A stretch of 26,125 nt of DNA. It comes from Apostichopus parvimensis. Lineage: Eukaryota > Echinodermata > Holothuroidea > Aspidochirotida > Stichopodidae. The notes under the pieces are model-generated. The model was given only the letters and a program-made list of their open reading frames with translations, searched no databases and had not been told where the DNA came from. Where the stretch lies: assembly GCA_000934455.1 (NCBI GenBank), contig KN883380.1, positions 141,352 through 167,476 on the forward strand, in the 5' to 3' direction. Positions within the stretch are counted from its first letter, which is position 1, and each line of letters begins with the position of its first letter. The translations under genes and the position numbers were made by a program. Of this stretch, positions 12,656-24,100 are shown piece after piece.

Positions 12656-13859
12656 GTAAGATTTACAGTTATGTGAGGTTCTTTTGGAGCTGTGATTACA
12701 ATTATTGATGGAGGGCGTTAGAAGTACATGTCACAAAATAATCTGTCTCATTTAAATATTTAGTATATCTAGGATATGTTACCTTACTAATAGGGGAACT
12801 CCTAAATAAAAAAATTAAATAGAAAACAATAGCATAAAACATAGGGAAGAGGGTTCAGACTGGTGTTGTATTAACTGCGAATGTGTATTTAAGAAACATT
12901 GGTGGGAGAGGGTTGGGGTTGAGCGATTGGTTCTACACATTTGTTGACAATGCTTTTCTATTAAAGCAGCTCAATGATGTTTGTAGTTGCCAAATTTATG
13001 GTCGTACAGCAAACTCAAACAAATAATGTTGTGTTATAAAGATTGCAAAATTTCAATTTTCTTTGACTATACATTTGCATAATAATGTCATTATTTCAAG
13101 AAAAGGAAATCCGTTTAACATATGGCTAGCCCAAACATCTTTGCACAGATTCTCCTAATGGTGCTTTCCCATTCATTTGATAAGAAGTGTTCAAAAGTTG
13201 ACAGAGCATAAATAAAATAAAATAAATTGTAATAAATACTACAACTTACAGTTTCTTTATTTTGTTTTATTAGTATACTTTTTTAAAAAGATATGTGCAA
13301 TCAGGTACCTAAAGTAATGCAGCACAATACTTTACCCATAAATCATATATGTTACTTTGTTTGCGTCTCATAACAATTTAAAGTATTCATTTAACTAAAC
13401 ATAGTTGTGGGTGTCTCTGTATTCACCATTTCCTTTGTCAGGTAGTACAAAATCCATGTTATTTGTGTATATGCTTTCAAAGCCAATTTTCGTCGGTTTC
13501 GTTGATCTTAAATTATGATAAAAAACTTGCTTTTGAGTTTGTTTCTTTCTTTCATATGCCAGACAAATCAACAATTCAATTTCGTATTATAACTATAACA
13601 TTACACGCATTTATGTACAATAAAAGGTAGCTTCATACACATCATGTATAGCAATTATACAGATTGCACCATCGATTACAAGAGGGAGACAGCAAACTGC
13701 CAAAATGTAACATTAACCATTCAAAGTATCAACATAATTGAAACCAATTTATATCTCAAGTAATCCATTTATTGTCTTGACTGTAGAACTTTACAAAGAA
13801 TTTGCACCCAAAGTAATTCACCCTCATTTGTATTTTGCATGCAAAACTACAGATCTAAG
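12656..13859. other. Sequence upstream of the first candidate NLR exon
   Basis: Simple A/T-rich DNA with an (AAATA)n-like stretch at about 13205-13240. I find no ORF of note and no clear core promoter motif that I would commit to, although any promoter for exon 13860-13917 would lie here. Confidence 0.4.
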
Positions 13860-13917
13860 ATGGCTGCCAATTTTAATCCCGTGGACATCAAATCAGATGT
13901 GAAGAAGACAGTGAACG
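13860..13917 (+). CDS. Candidate alternative first coding exon (NLR gene or lost paralogue)
   Basis: An ATG in good context (AAGATGG) opens 19 codons beginning MAANFNPVDIKSDVKK, then a leftover G meets a strong donor, AACG|GTAAGTT. The phase (1) is the one required by the death-fold exon at 22502. Joining to it directly would give a protein with a different N-terminus from the one starting at 15049. Joining to exon 15042 would instead hit a stop after one more codon, so the two starts are mutually exclusive. A damaged copy of the death-fold exon start lies 370 bases downstream. The exon may therefore belong to a dead tandem duplicate rather than to the live gene. Confidence 0.4.
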
Positions 13918-14085
13918 GTAAGTTTGAAAGCTGAACAATTGCATGTATTGTGTATGTTGTCTAATTTGTGTTAGCTGTTGTATGCAAATTCCATGGTACA
14001 CAGTTGCGTTTGCTAATGTATTTGAGAAGCCATCTTCACTTTTCTTTGATAAAAACACGTAACATTGGCGAGTTTAATGCGGATA

Positions 14086-14313
14086 TCATGAAATATATTG
14101 ACAACATGATATATTATGGAAATCAAACTTTTGAAAGTGAAGGGATTAGTAGATCATTACGTTATGATCAATAAGTTGAAATATTTACGTTCATATCACT
14201 AACACATCAGTTGTTATAACATTCTTTCACATCTGAAGAAGTGCTCCGTGTGCTAGTTTTATCTTCTTTATTTTTGCTCATGCGGAGGAGTCAGTTGTTT
14301 TAAGGTGTGTTTT
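14086..14313 (+). pseudogene. Relic duplicate of the intron end and start of the death-fold exon
   Basis: This stretch aligns by eye with 22291-22525. Shared blocks in order include AAATATATTGACAA, AAATCAAACTTTTGAAAGT, TTCATATCACTAACACATC, TTCTTTCACATCTGAA and GTGCTCCGTGTGCTA, then a T-rich tract. The final ~25 bases (GAGTCAGTTGTTTTAAGGTG) correspond to the acceptor and first codons of exon 22502. The AG acceptor context is altered and the coding match stops soon after, so this is a dead exon copy. Confidence 0.65.
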
Positions 14314-14639
14314 ACTTACCAAAATGTTATAAGGATATTTTACCTACGTTTCTTGAACATCTACTAATAATTGTTCGCATAACTTTGCCGATCCGATACT
14401 AACTTACTTAATTAATTTGAGATTGGAGCCAAAACAGTTATGTAAGTTAAACTTTTTAAGGACTGTAAGACCGATTACATCTCTTTCATTTTACAACATC
14501 ATAACACTAACTACTACTACTCTGGCTACTCTTACTTGTCATTTTAAAATGTTCATCAGTTTCGTGTCAATGAAAATTCAAACAGTTGTCAGTATTTCGC
14601 ACCTGCAACTGCATATTTTTTGTATCACCAATCACGCAA

Positions 14640-14770
14640 ATATACTACCATTTTTTCGGGAGCCTTCGCCCCTGAACTCCGACAAGGGGTTCCTCCTCTT
14701 AACCCAACCGGGGCTTAAGGCGGGCCCCTGGACCCCAAACCATTATGCTCGCACTCTAGGCCTATGTGTG
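14640..14770. other. GC-rich island in AT-rich DNA, probable transposon scrap
   Basis: This ~130-base patch is markedly GC-rich (CCCC/GGGG tracts, GGCGGGCCCCTGGACCCC) compared with its surroundings. It forms the middle of a 169-codon ORF (14417-14926) that has no recognisable domain. I regard that ORF as accidental and the patch as a fragment of a dispersed repeat. Confidence 0.3.
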
Positions 14771-15041
14771 CTCTGTAAGTTTGCTGCGCGAACATTGACA
14801 AGAAATCGGCAGTTGTTTGAAGTGTGTTCGCAGGAAATTAAACAAGGTTTTCCAACACTGCAAGTTGAAGTTGAAGTTGACTATAATTCGGACGTTGAAT
14901 TGGTAAATCGAGTGTGGTTTTATTAATTTGGTGTCTTTGATAAAGTAAATATGTTAACTTGACGTTTCGAACATATTCCTTGTTAATGATATCATGACGT
15001 CAGAAACTTACATTTTTATTTTGTTTCATTTTGTTCTACAG

Positions 15042-15109
15042 GTCAATAATGGCAGAGGCGGAACCCTCTCAAAGCACCGGGAGAGACACAGGGACAAACC
15101 ATGCAGCAG
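15042..15109 (+). CDS. NLR exon 1: start codon exon
   Basis: Preceded by an acceptor-like TTTTGTTCTACAG (15041), so a 5'-UTR exon probably lies upstream. ATG at 15049 opens 20 codons (MAEAEPSQSTGRDTG...) and a leftover G before the donor GTAAAAG at 15110. The phase fits exon 2 exactly. The peptide is short, polar and low-complexity, as N-terminal linkers before death-fold domains often are. The alternative is that exon 13860-13917 supplies the N-terminus instead. Confidence 0.55.
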
Positions 15110-18100
15110 GTAAAAGACTATCAGTCAAAAATAAAAACAAATTGTCCTACATATTTATTGTTTTCTCTGTCCTTGCATCAAAAAGACTCTGTACTTCAAG
15201 ACAATAGTTACATTTGGGTGTGGTGGGGGGGGGGGCGGGGTGTAGGGGACTTGAGCAGACATACATTTTAAGACATAACTGAGCATGCAGCAAATCGGGC
15301 AGGGGTTGTGTGTACATTCATGTGTTCAGATACGCAATTAATAAGCGTGTATGCTCAATGAACTGCATTGTAAAGATTTCTCTCGGAACGTACAGTAAAT
15401 ATAGTAATTTGCAATGCAGTAGCCATAACACAATTGTAGTATGCCATTCATTACTTGTCCTCAATCTCGAGTACAATCTGTACATGTGTACTGGAGTATG
15501 TGTTTAAACTTTACTTGAAGAATTTGGTGGACACCTTTTTACAACCGATTAGACCTTCTAGTTTAAACCAAAGCCGTCAATATGTTCTAGTCTTTTGCTG
15601 CACGAGAGAGAGCATCATAGGCTGTGCATTTTTAAAGTATTTGCCCATAACTGGTGACATTATACGTCATATATTTGGGGAAAAAAGATACTCCGAGTAG
15701 AAAACTTTAAAGGGCCTAACTCGACATTCAACTTGCATGGGTGTGTTTAGTGAGTAGAGGCAGAGAAGTAAATATTGGACTAAGTTAAAGGGTTCACTGT
15801 GTGTGCTAACCATATCCTATGCAAAACACACTTAGCTGCATAGTGCAGATGAAACAATTAGGATTAGGAAATTCTAGAATTAAACACTGACTTGTTCCTA
15901 AGTCGCAGGTTTTGGTCGTTTCAAAGTCGACCTGCCTGACCATTGGCCTCTTCTTGTGAATCAACAATTATCAAATTTGCTTGCATTCAAATCTGGAGAG
16001 TTTGATAGAAACGATTGATTTGAGACACCTGTATGTACGTCAATTTGAGTCAAATCGGTAGTACTTGCTACACTCGATGTAGTCGCCATGTATACCAATA
16101 CTCCCCAAGAGGAGGCATTAGATATATGTCAAGAAGTCTATGAAAAGACGGAAAAAAAGCGAATATGGAATAAATAAAATATCTTCCATATCCATGCGCA
16201 AACTAATTGAACTCATCTTAACAAGAAACTGTTTCGAGTTCAATAACCAATTCTATCTACAAAAGATCGGTTGCGCCATGGGTAGCCAAGCCTCTCCGGA
16301 AATCTGCGATATCGTCATGCATAGACTTGAAAACCAGATTTTACCGACAGATAATAAAATCTTAAAATGGCTCCGCTATAGAGATGACATTCTATTGCTG
16401 TACGACGGTACACATCAGGAACTTGAACACCTGGTAGAAAGGTTGAATGAAATTCACCGCTTCTTAAAGTTTACGGTAGAAATATCACACACCGAGGTAA
16501 CATACCTAGATTTGAAAATCTTCAAAGGTACAAGGTTCCGAACCAATGGGTTATTAGACACTAAAGTCTACACCAAACCCACGGAAACCTTCCAATACCT
16601 CGACAGAAACTCTGCACACCCACTAGCCACTTTTAAAGGCTTCATTAAAGGGGAAATATTACGATACGCACGTCTCTGTAACAACGAGACTGATTTCTTA
16701 CAGAAAAAGAACGCGTTCACAGAGAAACTGTTACTCCGTAACTATAAGAAAGAGGAAATTGCCACATCCACTAAAGGCATAAAATTTGAAAACCGTAGGC
16801 ATTACCTCACTACCAATCCTAAACAAAAGGAACCACCACTGGTGTTCAAGCTTACCTATACACCCCATATCAAAACCACGCATTTGAAAAAAAGCACTTT
16901 TGAAACATTGGCACTTAATTCCGCAACACGCGGAATTATCCAAACTGTTTCCAAAAGAACCGATTCTTGCCTACAAAAGGGCCCAAAATCTCAAAGATTT
17001 ACTTGTTAACTCAAGGTTTCGTACTAACGAAGAATCAGCTGACTCTCAAGGTTCACACGAAGCTCTTTTAGATGCTCTTATAGATGCACTATGAGTCCAT
17101 AAAAACTCGTGCACAGAAAATAGATGCATTTTGAGAACGAGACGCTCATGCCGAATATAAAATATTCAAAGGCTTACTACTGATGAAGCTCCTCCTATAA
17201 AAGTTGAGAGCAGAAACCGGTCTAGTTGGTCATAAGAACCTACGCTAGTCTTTCCTACTATTAAAAGTACACTCAATTCACCTAAAAGGTGCAATTATGT
17301 TTCACCATGAGGAGCATGCTATAAGTTCATGTTCCTCGGGCCCTCCCTTAAAAATACTTCAGGTTCTTGGCCACTACGTTGCGTTAGATAGTGTAAAACC
17401 GCCTACACCCCCATTTCATTTATTTTGCCTCTCTGTTCTTCGGAATATCGAGACGTAGGTTTGCATACCACTGAGAATTCTTTCGAGGAATCTCTAACGT
17501 TAAACGGATGGAAAATACGTTGAATATTCCATCGTCTCACTAGAGCGAGACACAAAAAGAAATTTTAGTCGCCAAAGAACCTTAAAAATTACACCATAAG
17601 AGTGTGTGTGCGTTACCACGTTGTAGCCTATGATAAAAAGGCTTCTACAACAGAATTTGGGCCAATCAAAGGCCGTCACTGTTTGACTTCACTGCCTTCT
17701 CCAGAACCCAACTCTCTAACAAAAGAGCTACTCCCAAACCGATCAGCTGACCAAAATAACAATGTTTCACAGCTGCTCATTTACGTCCGTAAAGGCATAA
17801 AAAAGGTTTCCAACTGAACAACGTCCGTTAAAATGGACTTAAGTTAAAGGGTTTTCTGTTGAAATGCATATCCAGTCATGGACCAACCTAAAACAGGATC
17901 CATTTGAAAGAGGAAACCTACAAAAAGGTCAGCAGCCACACAAAGTGCTGAAGGAGCTCCACTCAATGCTCATTACTCTCATAAAAAGAAATCTCTCAGA
18001 TAGACGGCGATCAAAACGCCACCTATCAACTCATGGTCCTAAGAGACCCACCTAGACTCCCGGAGCAACTGAACCTCTCGAAGGAGTTTCTTTGATTCTT

Positions 18101-21100
18101 GGAATCAAGTACTCCAACGGGCAGGCAGAACACTCCGCAGAATCTGGAGAGAAGAGTTATCCCGCTAGGCAAAAAGGCAACGGGAGAGATTTCTAGAAAA
18201 GTAATCATGAGCCGAGACCGACCTAGAGTCAAATTGAGAAGCTCCTGAGGCAAATCTAGCTCTTCCTTTTTCCTCGTTATCTAAAAACGCAAACATGTCC
18301 GATCAGTGAAAGCTAATAAAAGCTAATACAAATTCCGCACCACCGCTATAGACTACAAGTAGTCACTCAAAAGCCCAATATCTTCGAAAAGAAGCAGAAA
18401 CACTAAACAAGTTTCTTAAAGAACCCATCAGACAGAAAAATGTCCAATATAGAGTTTTTGCGCAGGAAAAGGTCTGAAGTTCCGAGCAACTCCAGAAAAC
18501 CCTAAACGAAGTGATTTTCTCAAGTCATTAAAAGACCCAAAAAGAAAAATGAGAATCCGCTTCGTCATGCAGAATAAAATGCAAAAAAGGGTTTACAAAC
18601 GCATTTGAAAAAAGCACTTTTAAACATTGGCACTTAATCTCGCAACACGCGGAATTATCCAAACTGTTTCCAAAAGAACCGATTCTTGCCTACAAAAAAG
18701 GCCCAAAATCTCAAAGATTTACTTGTTAACTCAAGATTTCGTACTAACGAAGAATCAGCTGACTCTCAAGGTTCACACGAAGCTCTTTTAGATGCTCTTA
18801 TAGATGCACTATGAGTCCATAAAAACTCGTGCACAGAAAATAGATGCTTTTTGAGAACGAGACGCTCATGCCGAATATAAAATATTCAAAGGCTTACTAC
18901 TGATGAAGCTCCTCCTATAAAAGTTGAGAGCAGAAACCGGTCTAGTTGGTCATAAGAACCTACGCTAGTCTTTCCTACTATTAAAAGTACACTCAATTCA
19001 CCTAAAAGGTGCAATTATGTTTCACCATGAGGAGCATGCTATAAGTTCATGTTCCTCGGGCCATCCCTTAAAAATACTTCAGGTTCTTGGCCACTACGTT
19101 GCGTTAGATAGTGTAAAACCGCCTACACCCCCATTTCATTTCGTCTTCCTCTCGAAGGTAATCATCTGTTCAAAATATTAATGTCATACTTAAAGTAACT
19201 CACACAAGAGAGAAAAGTCACCAAAGTACTGAAGATCGGGCTATATCGTGAACAAATGTTGCTATAACTCGTAGCTTTGATAACAGTAATTCTCATTTTC
19301 ATAGATACCGATAAGCTTCGACTAACTTGACTATCTAAAATGAAGGGTTTGAGGATGAAAACAAGAACAGCCAGATAAAGGAGAAACAATGTGATGCCTC
19401 GGAGTATCATAATAAAGCTAATGTAAGAACTTATCTTGTATGTAACAGGAAGCTAACTAGAAAATAATAAGTCCCTATATATGTAGTTACTCTATGCTCT
19501 GAAACAAAGATGGTTGACTGGGATTTGAAGAGAAATGCGGCTTTTGTAAATACATAAAATGAACTTCAACCGAGGGACATGAAATAAATAAAGGGTAAAC
19601 ACTTTGACTGCAGCGATATTCAAAGTGTATGAATAAAATAACGTTACGTGTATGCTCTCCGTAATACTTGTTAGATGTTAACCCTTGATAGTGATCTTGT
19701 TTATTCATTGTGTTGCGCGTTTTCATTGAAAGTAAGCACATTTCAAAATACTTTGAACTGCACTTGTTTATATAATATAATAGGAGTGTACGAGTCAGAA
19801 TGAAAATGTTCAAAACTGCATTTTCTAATAGCAGCCAATTTCCTCCTGTGTCAACAAAGGAAAGTAGGAAAAGTTGACATTTTTTTGTAAAGTCTAATGG
19901 TATTCCTCCTACTAGTTTGTCTTTAGCAGAAACATGCATATCATTCGTTGTTTATCCCTCTACTAATTCGTATCGAAAGGTAATATGAGCCTTATCATCT
20001 GTTCCAATCAAAGCATCAATTCGTGTTGTTTGAATTTAATATCTACTAATTGGATACATTTGCTAGCTAAAATCAACCCTGTGTGCTCTAGGAACATAGA
20101 CCTACACCATTTTAAGACAATAGAGAATTGATACGAATTTAGTGACAAACTCTGCTTTTCTATACAGATTTAATTCAAGTAAATACCATGTGTCTATTAA
20201 TAGAGAACAGTGTTTTCTGTATTCATACATGTTAAGCCATTTTGGGGGTTTCGATGATAATCGTAACCGTCGCATTCATGATAGGGTTGGTGGGCGCGCG
20301 TGTGGGGGGTTAACACGATATCTGAAGAAGAGACGGTTCTACCAACTATATATTTGGTTTATTGCAGTACCACATTACGTACAATAAGCTCATAAGGGTT
20401 ACCAGGGGTCAAATTGTAAAAACCTTGTAAACAATATGTCAAGGTAAGCTTAGGTAGATCTCATATTTTTAAATGTATATAGAAAAACACATTAAATACA
20501 AGAAGCCAATTGTTTTGGAGGAGATCAAAAGTCATTTAGGGTCACCAGAAGTCAAATTGTATGAACCTTTTAAACATGATATCTCACGTAGGGAAGTTTC
20601 GGCAGACCTCACATTTGATTTGTAAAAGTACCACATTAACTTCAATTAGCTTAATTTGTGGGTAGAGTTCAAAGGCCATCTGGGGTCATCAGATGTCAAA
20701 TTGTGAAACCCTTGTTAACGATATCTCAATATTGGAGTCTTGGGCAGACCTCATATTTAGTGTGTAGAAGTACTACATTGAGTAAAAGAAGCCGATTGGT
20801 TTTTACTTTTTGTGGAGTTCAAAGGTCATTTGGGGTCAACAAATGAAACGCATTTCCTTCACTCCCTTCTCAACTGTATCTATACACTAACACACCTTCC
20901 TAAACCTAAAATTACAAGAGAAGTTTGAACAGATCACATAATTGGTATGTACATTTACCATATTGAGTACATGAAGCCTGAAGTTGTTGGCGGAGGTCAA
21001 TGGTCGTAAGTTCACCAGTTTCAATAAAGACAACTGTCATAGTTAGTATGTCGATGTATCACATTTAGTGCAAGACACCTGTTGTTGAGGTTAAAAGTCA

Positions 21101-24100
21101 TTTAAAGGACAGTTAGTGTCATTGTGAATTTATATACATCACACTGTTTCCACAGTATTATATGATCAAGTATGCTGTACACCCTCACTATACAATATGT
21201 CATGTTACATGACTCATGGGATTCATGTTACATGCCTCACGTTACATCATCGAAACCACAATGCATTTTTTCATTCAGGTTTAATTTTTAATGTGAATGC
21301 GTTATGGAGACGATCCTAATGAATTGTAACGGGGAATGTCGTTATTAAGTTAAAAGAGTAAATTACAATGACTGTCCGTAGAATTCCACATTATAATATT
21401 CTATCGACTGGGTAGGCTAAGTGACATATAACGTCTTCATGTAATGACAGTGAAATGACAGGTTCACCATCATATGAGAGCATACAAGACGTGGTAGTAT
21501 TGCCACAGGGTGATGATGACGTTCTTTCACTTAAAATTGAACTATAGAGTTATTATTACATTTGACAGTTCCACACTCTATAAAGTGAGATGACGGAATT
21601 CTGTTAAATGCCCAATGCTATTGGTAGAGACTAGTACCTCTTGGTTTGATATTTAGCCTAAAGCAGCTCTTTGCGTCCTTTTCTATGATTTTCACGATGC
21701 CATAACGACATAAATAACTAACCTATCACTTTGCCGGCGTCGTTAGCAAACCAGTACACCAATATGTACTACAACACTATACTTTCTTTGTGTACATTGT
21801 GTATGGCAGTGATACCGACGCAACGTTTTCGGATTGCTGTGAATGAATCTATTTGAAGCAACGGCTCAAAAATAAACATATTAGCTATTCAGCTACTCAG
21901 CCAGTTGGGACAATTTCCTAATGCTAATATCTCTCTAAACTGTACTCCAATATCATGCTCTCAAAGCACTGGTATTGTCAGTACAAACAGTTCCTAACCT
22001 TGATCTGATAGAAACAAGATATTGATACTGCTCGTACTGACAGTATGAGTGCTCTGAAGCGGAACGAAACACTACATTATAGAACAAAATTGTCCCAATT
22101 AGGTGCACTGATTTGTTGCATTCAAACTAGTGGATTTGGGGAACTGCATGCGAATAATTTTAAATGAGGAATTTGTCGGAAGACACTACTCATTATCTGA
22201 AAAAGTCCTTTATTACTCGTAAATTAGTGCTCTTGGCAGGGAACAAAAACTTGGGTTATATCGTAGTTTGCTGTTTTGATTTTAATTTAATTCGAAATAT
22301 GTATTGACAAAGTAATGTCATATGTAAATCAAACTTTGGAAAGTAAAAGAGATTACCAGGTCATTAGATTTTGATCGATAAGTTTAAAGTATTCATGTTA
22401 ATATCACTAACGCATCCGCTGTTAAAACATTCATTCACATCTGAACGAGTGCTCCATGTGCTAATTATGAATCTTTTATCTTATTTCTTTATTTTCAACA
22501 GGTTTTGGTAGTTTTAAAGTTGCACTTGCTGACGTTCTGACTGTTGCAACTGTTCTTCAACTTGCTACAATCTTTAATTATCCGCCTGTTATCATAGAGG
22601 AGCTGGGCACTGCATCATGTGCTGGCCTTCTCATGATTCGTTATATGGAAGAGAGAGGACAAATAAAGCCAACAAGTATCCTGACACTTCTGAGTGCGCT
22701 GAAGAAAATTTGTCTTTCTGGGACTAAGGAACGTGTGAAAAAGCTGTATGAGGAACATACAGGGAGACTCTGTCCCAGTGATGGTCAGTCTAACGCTCAG
22801 GAAGAAGGTACTGTAACTTAAAGCATATCATTATATGTGCATGTTCATGTGGCACTGGCAGAATATAATGCGCATGTCTTCTATCGATTTACTGCCATTT
22901 ACTAAGGATTTGATATAATCTTATTGGTGAATCGGTTATTTACTAAGGATTTGTGAGATCATTTACAAATCACCATGCACGCGAGGCTTTTCAGAAGTTT
23001 TTGAGGTAAATCGGATATTTTAACCTGTAACGTATAACACTCAACTTTTCAACAGAAAGTGAAGTTTGAAAAAAAATATAGCTAGAGGTGTATTGTTCGT
23101 TTAACAATTAAAGATGAACAAGTTTGCGTGTATTAATAAAACAAGGTTATTGAGTTCATAATATCTTAGTAATATAAATGTGATATTCTCGATGATTAGG
23201 GCAAAGCCGATATTTTACTATAAGTCTTAGGTAATGCTACATATACAAACATCAATGTTCCATTGCCTCATTTTATTCTTACAAAAGTTACACAATGACT
23301 TTGTGTGAGTTTATGTAAAAACAAGCTTGTGGCTATTATTCTATGAATGAAACGAGACTGGAAGTGTGTTCTTTTTTTAATCACTGACCACAGAGAAGAG
23401 TTAAACAACATATTCCAGTTAAATTCATACTTCTAACTTATCCCATTAACAAATGACTTTATGACAATGTTATTTATCTTTTAATTCGTAATTACATGTT
23501 AACTCCTTTGAACGGGGGCGTGTTTTAAAGTTAGTGAGGCCGATAATGTTTTCAGTTTTTTCCGTTCTTTGCGCCTTCAATTTGTTCTCTACTTCCGGGT
23601 ATAACTGTAGTAATAACATACACAAAATATTACATGACAATATTATTTCACAAGTGATACCACAAATATTAAACCTGTTGCCGATTATTGTGTTTAGGAT
23701 CCCGACTGGAGCCGACTTACAACCGGCAAATTCATGACCAGTAGCAATCTTAAGTCCCCGACTATCCATGATTTTCTAAGTAATGACAATTTCGTAGAGT
23801 TGTAATAGTTGTACATTGTGCGGCGGGCTGTAGATAACACTCCCGCACGGCTCAATGTATTGTAGTCATATGTTATTTTAGCTTATGTGATGATCTGTTA
23901 ACTTGTAATACGCTATTCGTTTCTCACTACAGGTAAACTAAAAATCTTCACGAGCTCTTTAAAACACACATACGCCCTGTGGTACAATGAAATTCAGCCA
24001 ATTCCATACATACAAGAGAAGATATGCTGCGTTGATGATATATATGTTGAGTCTGGCTTAGAACTTGTTCACCAACTCCCTTCCTTCAAACATGACTCGC

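Larger units (their letters stand above)
16058..19141 (+). mobile_element. Penelope-like retroelement array (truncated copy plus internally deleted copy, head to tail)
   Basis: The order is: RT-coding part (16058-17094), 3' part with hammerhead motif (within 16878-17421), a different segment (17422-18598), then a second copy of the C-terminal/3' part (18599-19141). Repeat-flanked (pseudo-LTR) head-to-tail copies and hammerhead motifs are established features of Penelope-like elements. The second copy seems to jump from an N-terminal region straight to the C-terminus, so its RT core is deleted. The left copy is 5'-truncated at the damaged exon. No GIY-YIG endonuclease is visible. The borders are approximate. 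Confidence 0.75.

Noticed and set aside
14417-14926. 169-codon plus-strand ORF, possibly a gene
   Set aside because: Sequence is low-complexity at first and then translates a GC-rich repeat scrap; no known fold and no ATG context or splice support.
17095-17421. Possible GIY-YIG endonuclease after the Penelope RT
   Set aside because: No GIY/YIG blocks or zinc-finger-like Cys pattern in any frame; the region holds the hammerhead and non-coding sequence instead.
19487-19939. 150-codon minus-strand ORF in intron 1
   Set aside because: No recognised domain; AT-rich background makes such chance ORFs plausible.
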